Shown in pieces: positions 43,601 to 51,093 of a stretch of DNA of 64,000 nt (within the stretch, counting starts at the first letter, position 1; the number at the start of each line of letters is the position of its first letter). Position numbers and translations under genes: made by a program. The stretch is from the NCBI RefSeq assembly GCF_028858725.1, contig NC_084771.1, forward strand, positions 8,460,915 through 8,524,914. Direction: 5' to 3'. This stretch comes from Colius striatus. Lineage: Eukaryota; Chordata; Aves; Coliiformes; Coliidae. The notes under the pieces were generated by a model, which did not search any database, was not told the DNA's origin, and was given only the letters and a program-made list of their open reading frames with translations.

Positions 43601-44790
43601 AGGCGCAGACAGCTCAGGGACCTGTGTGAGGGGAGCGCCGGGGCCCGCCTCCTGTGCTTTGCGCGTTGTGTGAAGCGAATGTTGGTCGCTGGGGTAACCA
43701 GGCCCCGCGCGGCGGCGGAGGCGAGCCCGCCCCGCTCCTGATCGGCCGTTTCTCTTGTCCGTCAGCGCTAGGGCCCGCCCCTCGCCAGCCCTCAGTGCCG
43801 GCGGGCTCGTGGGGCCTGCTGTGCCTGAGGAGCGGTGAGGGTCGTCGTTACCGGAGCCCTCCCGGTCCCCTCTGCCGCCTCCTCCCGGCAACACCCCGGC
43901 CGCCTCGCCGCCCTCAGCGGTGGGGTTCGTCTCTGGGCGCCTGAGCCGGCTGTCGTGGTTCCGCCCGACAGCTCTGGGCTTGGGGCCTGCGCCGGGTGCC
44001 GGTTCGGAGTTGAGGGCCGAGCTCCCTCACCTGAGCGCCCCGAGCCCTGGTGCCCCCTGCCCACCGCTGTTTAGTGAAAGTTGAGTGTTGTGGCACCGCG
44101 GTGCGGGAGTGCATCCCGCTGCGAACGGACAGGCCCTCAGCGGCACCGCGGTGCGGGAGTGCATCCCGCTGCGAACGGACAGGCCCTCAGCGGCACCGCG
44201 GTGCGGGAGTGCATCCCGCTGCGAACGGACAGGCCCTCAGCGGCACCGCGGTGCGGGAGTGCATCCCGCTGCGAACGGACAGGCCCTCAGCGGCGCCGCG
44301 GTGCGGGAGTGCATCCCGCTGCGAACGGACAGGCCCTCAGCGGCACCGCGGTGCGGGAGTGCATCCCGCTGCGAACGGACAGGCCCTCAGCCGCGCCGCT
44401 CTGCGGGAGTGCATCCCGCTGCGGACGGACAGGCCCTCAGCCGCGCCGCTCTGCGGGAGTGCATCCCGCTGCGGACGGACAGGCCCTCAGCGGCACCGCG
44501 GTGCGGGAGTGCATCCCGCTGCGAACGGACAGGCCCTCAGCGGCACCGCGGTGCGGGAGTGCATCCCGCTGCGAACGGACAGGCCCTCAGCGGCGCCGCG
44601 GTGCGGGAGTGCATCCCGCTGCGAACGGACAGGCCCTCAGCGGCACCGCGGTGCGGGAGTGCATCCCGCTGCGAACGGACAGGCCCTCAGCCGCGCCGCT
44701 CTGCGGGCCGGGAGGTGGCGGCGGAGAGACGCGAGCGCCTCTGCCATTAAATCGGCCTGAAAAGGCGTCACCAAGGAGCTGCTACATCTG
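43600..44790 (+). promoter_or_regulatory. CpG island with minisatellite, probable promoter
   Basis: A dense CpG island of about 1.2 kb lies between SH3BGRL and the TASL-like gene, its 3' half made of a 50-bp tandem repeat. By position it is the likely promoter of the TASL-like gene and/or of a small unrecognised transcript. A possible 5' splice donor (GTAAAC) occurs at about 44795. Direction and start sites are not determined by the sequence. There is no TATA box in a convincing place. Confidence 0.6.
44091..44707. repeat. 50-bp GC-rich minisatellite, 12 full copies plus a partial
   Basis: Exactly 50-bp units start at 44091 and every 50 bp to 44641, with a partial 13th at 44691. Each contains the palindrome CACCGCGGTG (or a variant) and GTGCGGGAGTGCATCCCGCT. 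Three variants occur: A (CGGCACCGCG/GCGAACGGAC), B (CGGCGCCGCG) and C (CCGCGCCGCT with GCGGACGGAC). The order from copy 1 is A A A A B A C C A A B A C. Copies 3-7 and 9-13 therefore share the order A A B A C, a 300-bp higher-order duplication. Each unit carries about seven CpGs. Because 50 is not a multiple of 3, all three forward frames stay open and give the same 50-residue repeating peptide; this is a by-product of periodicity, not evidence of coding. Confidence 0.97.
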
Positions 44791-44898
44791 CTCGGGTAAA
44801 CCGGGAGCTGTTGTGGAAGAAGGCAGTTGAAAACTCCGGGAAGCTGGGGTTATTGAAATGAAATACTGCTGATTGGTGTGGAAAACGAGAGACTTGTG

Positions 44899-44950
44899 AT
44901 GGCTACGCGTGAAAAAAAAAAAGATGATGAAGGCAACTTCTATTTCATGT
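44899..44950 (+). CDS. candidate micro-ORF exon A (residues 1-17)
   Basis: Not recognised. An ATG just downstream of the CpG island opens MATREKKKDDEGNFYFM, followed by donor GTATGT at 44951. Joined to 45390-45511 (acceptor TTAGAG) it gives an uninterrupted 57-residue frame. The pair GTGTAT (44949) with acceptor ATTAG (45387) preserves the same frame with one residue changed. Nothing resembles a known family, and the A11 run inside the exon is unusual for coding sequence. The alternative is that this is untranslated leader or intron of the TASL-like gene. Confidence 0.25.
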
Positions 44951-45338
44951 GTATGTGCACATAAAATGTACCCTCTGAGCTAAGGGGCTTTGCTTACACC
45001 CTCCTGTAGTCGTGCAATGTGCTAACTGTGTACGGTGATACACAGGGCTGTATTATTTCATTGCTGGTTTCTGTTTCTTTATGCACGGTGCTTTAAGTTG
45101 AGCCTTGAGATTGAGACGTTACTTGTCCTGGTGACTGTTCTAACTGCAGTTCGGTGTTAGCTTTTGAAATAACTTTGGTTCTCTGGTTTAATTTTTGTAA
45201 ACATGAGAGGTTTATTTGCTAAGATCTTACTGATAGAAATACATTAGTGTCCTTGGACTTCGATGCGTTTGATGCCTGAATGCAACTAAAATGAAAGCTG
45301 ACTTGTTTTTAATTGCTCAAGACTACCTGAATTTCTTC

Positions 45339-45364
45339 CTCTCTCTCTCTCTCTCTCTCTCTCT
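45339..45364. repeat. (CT)13 microsatellite
   Basis: A pure CT dinucleotide run that also forms an exceptionally strong polypyrimidine tract about 25 bp before the candidate exon starting at 45388-45390. Confidence 0.95.
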
Positions 45365-45389
45365 GTTACTTTTGTGTACAAAATTAGAG

Positions 45390-45511
45390 CTGCAGCTGGC
45401 ACTGATGACAGGCTGAGAGAAGGAGCAAGGTTTAAAACTGTGGAATTTGAACCACCTATTCCTGCCCCCCAAGCCTGGGGCAGGAATACTCAGTTATCAG
45501 GCAGAAATTAG
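45390..45511 (+). CDS. candidate micro-ORF exon B, or noncoding exon
   Basis: An exon-like segment: a (CT)13 tract and AG acceptor on the left, and a consensus donor CAG|GTAAGA at 45516 on the right. In phase with exon A it encodes about 40 residues, including REGARFKTVEFEPPIPAPQA, and stops at TAG 45509-45511, four bases before the donor. An AATAAA at 45579-45584 could end a terminal exon if the donor is unused. No homology was recognised. The good splice sites fit equally a noncoding second exon (about 45388-45515) of the TASL-like gene, whose coding exon begins after an acceptor at 48801. Confidence 0.3.
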
Positions 45512-46927
45512 TCAGGTAAGATGATTAAAAATATCTTCAAACAGCTTTTAGCTGTGAGTTCTATATAAATTCAGTGGGAATAAAAATTGCTCTCATTCTG
45601 CCTCATAAAAACAAAAAGCATTTTGTGAAATACAGGTGATCAGGAAGGACAAGGAATCATTCTGAAGGGACTCCATTGAACTGTATGGTCACAGTTACTT
45701 CAGTTAATTCATAGGTGCATCCTTATTTTACTGTCAAAATATGTTGCAGTCAGTATGTTTCTGTAATGTTCTCTTTACACTCCAGTTCTATCTTACACTT
45801 GTGTCTGGCTCCTGTCAGTACACCAAACAGTGTCTTTTGTCTGGTACTTGGATGTAATTCAGCTGCTGGGCTGTGGGGTTTTTTTAATCTTCTAAGAGAA
45901 CTGAAGTTTAGAAAAGGCACCATCGGAAAACTCTTCAAACTGTCTGTGGGCTGCATCTTGTGCTGGGGGAGTGGTGGGACTCAGTGGATGAGCTCAGCTT
46001 CAGCCAGACTGAGAAGGAATTGCTAAAAACACCGTGAGGGCATTTCTGATGTGCCGTCATCTCCGAGCTAGAGAAAGTAGCTTTGATCAATAAGAGACGT
46101 GGTTGTCCACAGCTGTCTGGTGGCTGCTGCTGTCAGAGGCAGAGTCTTCTCTTTGTGTTGCATAGAAAAATGATATTTCATTAAGATTTTGATGAAACAG
46201 AAGTCATCCACTTCTTCCCCATCAGAAGGTCACACGTCTAAAAATTGAGCTGTTTGTTTCAAAAGGGGAAAATGGTGTAAATAGCAAGGGCTCTGCAGGT
46301 CAGGTGGATGGCAGGACAAACAGAACTTCTGCAGATGGAGGTGTCTGGGGAATTCAGTTTCCGTTTTGATCAGTCTAGTGAGGTACAGGCACTCTGATCC
46401 AGTACTAGTCTTTGTTGTTTTTAAATGGCACATTGTGGCCGTTAGCAACTCCTCAGCATTGCACCATGGTCAGAAACATCCTCTTTTAGATCTACTGCCA
46501 CTTTATGTTTTAAAACCACATGCTCCTCCAATGGGATCACTTCTGTTTTAGAAGGGAAAAAAAATGAGGAACTAAATCACATGTGTGTCAAGGTTTTTTT
46601 TCCACACGGACAACCGTGAGGAAAGAGTATGTAAGGATCTGTTCTGTCCCAGCAGCAGTAGGAGGAGAATACTGGGCTTTGTGATTGGTAAGTCTGGGCT
46701 CTTTGTGCCTTTTTAAAGTTTTATGCTTTGTTTCAGGGTGCAGGCACCATTGACTTTTATTCAAGGACAGCAGTTTTGCTAAGATTACTTTATTTTCACT
46801 CTGCAGTAGCACTAGGAGTAATTTTCAAAGCAATGCAGTGAAGTTCTTTATCAAGTAAGGATCTGGTACATATGTGCTGTTTCTCAGAAGCAAACAAGGC
46901 ATGCAGCATTCCAGTTTCCCCTGACTT

Positions 46928-47164
46928 TCAGCAAGAGCTGGAACACAAAAAGTTCCATTTAAACATAAGAAAAAACTCTTTCCCTGCTGAGGTGAGGGAG
47001 CCCTGGCCCAGGCTGCCCGGGGAGGCTGTGGAGGCTCCTTCTCGGGAGGTTTCCAAACCCACCTGGACACATTCCTGTGTGACCTGATCTAGATGGGACC
47101 TGCTTTGGCAGGTGGTTGGACTGGATGATCTCTAAGGGTCTCTTCCAACCCTCACCATTCCATG
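46928..47164 (+). mobile_element. CR1 retrotransposon fragment, sense
   Basis: The 3' end of a CR1 LINE: the TTCCATTTAAACATAAGAAA block, GAGGTGAGGGAGCCCTGG, the CACCTGGACACATTCCTGTG segment, then GGTTGGACTGGATGATCTCT and the terminal CCTTCCAACC-type tail. About 240 bp and 5'-truncated. Confidence 0.95.
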
Positions 47165-48056
47165 GTAAGAGTTATCCTGCTGAGCACTCCTGTCTCTTTT
47201 GCAAACGGCACTGGCACTTCGTTTTCCAAGTCTCTTAAGTGCTTAAGAAAATGTCCTGCTTTTTGCATCTGCAAATGATTCTGTAGATAACCAGTTTTGC
47301 TCAGGTAACCAGGAGAAGGTGTGGTGTGCTGCCTTTCCTGGCTGCTTTGGTCTCACTTGCAGGGATATCACAATGCCAGTGTTCCCTTCAGCTTCAGGGA
47401 GGGATCAATGCTGTTCAAACTAAAAAGGAACTCCCCAAAAGAACAAAAGCTAATGGTTGTGCTGTGACAATGTGTGAACTTAGGAGGGAAGCTGAAAATT
47501 TCCATCTCTCAAGTAACTGGAGTTTTAGAGTAGTTTTCTGGCAGGAGTACTGGGATTTAACAGAGTGACCCAGTGTGTCAAGTTTCATTGCAGAACAAAT
47601 ATGACAGTCTGTCATTTGGTTGCTAGTGGTTAGGAGCAATGAGTAGAGTGAGGAGAATCTTTCCTGTTACACATCAAATATCATAGTAAATTTGCAGCAG
47701 TTTTGTTGGTGTGACAGCTCTCTGGTGACCTGCATGGAGTTACTGCTGATGCAAATCACCAGCACTGGCAAAAGCCTTGAGCCTTAATTGTGCTTGAGGT
47801 AAGTTGAGGTTTTGGGGTGTTTCAGTGTGGCAGTATGTTGTGTTCTCATGCTGCTCTGTAAATCTGCCTCCCTCATCCTTTGCCTCTCCCTCCTGTTTCA
47901 AACTGTGAGCACACCAGAGGTGTGTGAAGGTATTTGGATGACATTTGAAAGAGCAGAGTGATTTCCTGGCGTTCATCTTTCCCATTCCTCTGTAAGAAGG
48001 TGAGTTTGGGTGACAGTGCTTTAAAGGGAAGGATTCCCATTGATTGTAAGAGCAGG

Positions 48057-48066
48057 GGAAGTGAAA
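48057..48066 (+). promoter_or_regulatory. ETS-IRF composite-type element
   Basis: GGAAGTGAAA fits the EICE consensus GGAANNGAAA bound by PU.1 with IRF4/IRF8 in myeloid and B cells. It lies about 0.8 kb before the TASL-like start codon. About two chance matches are expected in a window of this size, so the support is positional only. Confidence 0.25.
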
Positions 48067-48848
48067 GGGAATGAGAGGGAATCATTAAACACAGTAGATT
48101 ATTTTGAGACACATTGGCTGACTTTTAGTTATCCACATGCATTTAGTAAAACTGTGAAGCCTACAGATAAACAGACACGCTGCTCATCACTGCTGGAGGA
48201 GACAGCTCTGTCTTTTAAAGTTGTCATTAAGAGGAACTTCAAAAACACAATATGTGAACTGCATTTGTGGTGCAGTTGCATTGTATTGGAAGTATCAGCA
48301 TCACTTGAAGCTCCTTGGCACCTCACAGGAGGGCTCAGGACAATTCAGAATCAGCTTCTAAGTCTGAATTTGATCTTAATTTCCTTCCCATGTTACATCT
48401 TTGGCTCTTAGAAGCTGTTGTCTTTCAGCTGAAAGTGTTGATTTGCAACTGCTGGTAGTGGTATAGACAAGTGAAATGATTCAGCTGATCTTTACAGCTC
48501 AGGAGTGTGACCTGTCTCAACTAGCCACAATGCAGAAGAAGATTCTTAGGAAGAGAAGTGAGATTTACAGTTGGAGAACCTGGTTAATGCCCTTTCTCTG
48601 TCTCCAGAATGGGTTTTGGTGCCGTAGTGTGGAGGTTAAAGTTGTACGAAGGCATGCAGTTCACTGTTTAACTGAAAATGAGTACTCTAGAGAAAAAGAG
48701 AAATTACAGTCTTTGTGGAAAGTGCATTGTTCATTTTTGATGACTATTCCTCTTGGTCTAAATAAGTCTGAGGGGCTTTCCTGCCTGTCTTTCCCTCGCA
48801 GGACTACGTGGCACTCTGGTGACTAGACTGTTCCTCACGCTTGGCGTC

Positions 48849-49799
48849 ATGTTGGCAGAAGGCATCTTAACTGGCCTCATATATAAAATAAGCTGTCATC
48901 AAGATAAGCCTCGCAAATCTCATGCATCCAACAAGGATAAAGAGGGAATCTGGAGACAAAAACTGGTAGACAACCCAAAAATTAAAGGCTTTGCTGCTGG
49001 AGATGAGAAGCGGGATGAGACTTCTAGATGTAGCGCAACGGCACACGGGAGCGCTCCTCAAGGGAGGTCTGCCAGAGAGGTTCCTGCCAGAGAGGTTCCT
49101 GCTAGAGAGGTTCCTGCCAGAGACCTGCAGGTGCTTGTTAAAGGAACTCGATCACCAGCTTTACACATCCCCAAAGGAGAGAGAAGTACTGAGGAGCTGG
49201 ATTTGTACACATCCTGGTTCTGCAACAGCATTTATCAAAACTATCCCGACTTACACATTGGGGGAGACCGCGTGCGAGAGCATACATGTGATTCAGGCTG
49301 TGTTTTGGACCATGTCTGTGATGAGCTTCACCATGGCCCTGTCCTACTGTCCATAGATATTCCTCTGGGTCAGTCTCCTCTGCGTGAGTGTCCTGAGAAG
49401 CCGAGTACAAAGTCCCTGTGTGGAGATGAAGCTGGAGAAAGGAGTATCGTGCTCTGTGAGGAGCCTCTCTCAAACTCCACGCTCAACAGGTACATGGAAT
49501 CGAAAGTGGCAGAGTTCTATAAAGAGTTTTTTGAAGAGAGCTTGGCCAGATGTGGTTCTGTAACAAACCTCCTCACTTGCAGTTTGGTACAGAATAACCT
49601 GAATCAGATAAGCCTTCAGATATCCCAGGAGAAGAATATAGAAAGATCAAAAGCCCGAGAAGCTCTCTTGCACTCTTTAGGTTTGTTCAGTTTGCGCAAC
49701 GCTACCAACAGGAACAGCTCTGAATTTAGTACTCCAGACCTGCAGATCTCAAACCCAGAGTATGTGAGAAGGAGCTGCAGGCTGCAGTTTACATCGTGA
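48849..49799 (+). CDS. TASL2: TASL-family innate immune adaptor (TASL2-like), 316 aa
   Basis: TASL proteins bind the endolysosomal transporter SLC15A4 and recruit and activate IRF5 downstream of TLR7/8/9. Seen here: the N-terminus MLAEGILTGLIYK matches the TASL tether pattern MLxEGxLxGLxY that docks into SLC15A4; the middle is a low-complexity segment with REVPA repeats (residues 76-90); NYPDLHIGG (131-139) matches a conserved mid-region; and NRYMESKVAEFYKEFF then LNQISLQISQEKN form the conserved C-terminal helices. The end is STPDLQIS (294-301), a pLxIS motif whose Ser301 is the expected phospho-acceptor for IRF binding. The start chosen is ATG 48849 because it gives the family N-terminus. 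The frame is open upstream only through non-ATG codons, and an acceptor sits at 48801. The coding region is in one exon, as in mammals. Length is 316 versus about 300 for human TASL. Human TASL lies in an X region not linked to SH3BGRL, so this gene is more likely the TASL2-type paralog; the symbol is inferred from position. TASL itself is the alternative. Confidence 0.85.
   Translation: MLAEGILTGLIYKISCHQDKPRKSHASNKDKEGIWRQKLVDNPKIKGFAAGDEKRDETSRCSATAHGSAPQGRSAREVPAREVPAREVPARDLQVLVKGTRSPALHIPKGERSTEELDLYTSWFCNSIYQNYPDLHIGGDRVREHTCDSGCVLDHVCDELHHGPVLLSIDIPLGQSPLRECPEKPSTKSLCGDEAGERSIVLCEEPLSNSTLNRYMESKVAEFYKEFFEESLARCGSVTNLLTCSLVQNNLNQISLQISQEKNIERSKAREALLHSLGLFSLRNATNRNSSEFSTPDLQISNPEYVRRSCRLQFTS
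49071..49123 (+). repeat. in-frame 15-bp tandem repeat in the TASL-like gene
   Basis: Three near-identical 15-bp units (GCCAGAGAGGTTCCT, the third with one transition) plus a partial fourth encode (A)REVPA x3 then ARD. A unit length divisible by three lets copy number vary without frameshift. Confidence 0.95.
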
Positions 49800-49945
49800 C
49801 TGGTCTGTGGAGCTGGAGAGATGGACACAATTCAGATACAAATATTTCCCTCTGTGCATCAGGTTGAGGAATGCAAACGTTTACACACTACAGACTGCTT
49901 CCAATAGGTATTCTAACACTTAAACCATGCTTTGGTAGTAGAGGA

Positions 49946-49951
49946 ATTAAA
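49946..49951 (+). terminator. possible poly(A) signal ATTAAA of the TASL-like gene
   Basis: The only hexamer resembling a poly(A) signal between the stop codon and the downstream LTR. It is followed by a T-rich stretch (TGTTTTCTTTTCTTCT). If it is weak, the AATAAA inside the LTR at 50902-50907 is the next one. Confidence 0.4.
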
Positions 49952-50007
49952 GGTCACTGTTTTCTTTTCTTCTAATACAGAATTTGAAATGAATTTCTCT
50001 CCAATGC

Positions 50008-51093
50008 TGTGGTGGTTTTGCCTGGGCCAGGCTTTGGTAGCAGGGGAGCTACAGGTTTGGCCTCTTTAAACAAAGGTCTGCCAGAAGCTTCCCCTGTAGC
50101 TGACGGGGCTCGTGCCAGTCAGTTCTGAGATGGACACACAGCTGACCCAGGCCTGGCCAATTAGTGACTGAGGTAACACCTCTGTGAATAATGGATTTGA
50201 GACGGGGAAGAAGTTCCTGGGCAGTTCCTGACACCAAGGTCAGTGGAGAAGGAGGGGAGGAGGGTGCTTAGGCCCTGAGGAAGACTCCCCTGTGGCCTGT
50301 GGTGCAGCCCATGGTGAGGCAGCTGTGCCCCTGCAGCCCGTGGAGGCCATGAGGGAGCAGAGACCCACTGGCAGCCCGTGGAGGAGCCCACGCCGGAGCG
50401 AGTGAAGGAGGCTGTAACTGCGTGGGAAGCTCACCCTGGAGCAAGTTCCTGGCAGCATCTGGGAGCCTGTGGGGAGAGAGGAGCCCAGGCCAGAGCAGGT
50501 TTGCTGTCAGGACTTATGATCCTGTGAGGGCCCGAGGCTGGAGCAGTGTGTTCCTGAAGGACTGTTCTCTTGGTGAAGGACCCATGTTGGGGCAGGGTGT
50601 GAGGAGCTGCCCCTGTGGCAGGCCCCAGGCTGGAGCAGTTCATAAAGAACTGTAGGCTATGGGAAGGAGCCATGTTGGAGAAGTTGGTGAGGGACTGTAT
50701 CCTATGGGAGGGACCCCACACTGTAGCAGTGGGAGGTGTAAGGAGGCCTCCCCCAGTGCAAACTCCATCTGTGATGAACTGACCATATATCCCCCATCCC
50801 CTGCACTGCTGGGGGGAAGGAAGGAGAGTCCTGGGAAGAGAGAGGGGTTGGGTGTGGTGTTTTGGGTTTTATTTCTCATCTCCCTGTTCTGATGGTTCAT
50901 TAATAAATCAAACCCTTTTCTCCTCAAGCTGAGTCTGTTCTGCCTGTGACACTAATTGCTGGATGATTACTGGGTGATCCCTCTGTTCTTACCTTGACTC
51001 ACAAACCTTTCTCTCTCCCCCACCCAGTTTAGGAAGGTAGTGATGGAAGGACGTGGTGGGCACCTGGCACCCAGCCAGGGCTAAACCACCACA
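50008..51093 (+). mobile_element. solo LTR of an endogenous retrovirus (ERVL-like), sense
   Basis: A 1086-bp element beginning TGTGGTGGTTTTGCC and ending GGGCTAAACCACCACA (inverted termini). It is flanked by an exact 5-bp direct repeat AATGC at 50003-50007 and 51094-51098. The interior contains imperfect repeated blocks centred on GGAGCAG. An AATAAA at 50902-50907 lies at about four fifths of the length, as expected for an LTR read on the + strand. A 5-bp duplication is typical of ERVL-type elements. No internal retroviral genes are present, so it is a solo LTR. Its termini resemble those of the LTR at 22509-23464, but the interiors differ. Confidence 0.92.

Larger units (their letters stand above)
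45600..48801 (+). other. sequence upstream of the TASL-like coding exon, probable intron
   Basis: If the CpG island is the promoter of the TASL-like gene, this is its last 5' intron. It ends in acceptor CTTTCCCTCGCAG (48789-48801). It includes a CR1 copy and a PU.1-IRF composite-type motif. No other gene was seen. Confidence 0.5.

Noticed and set aside
48819-48848. Upstream extension of the TASL-like frame by ten codons
   Set aside because: It begins at GTG, not ATG; the family N-terminus (MLxEG) starts exactly at ATG 48849.
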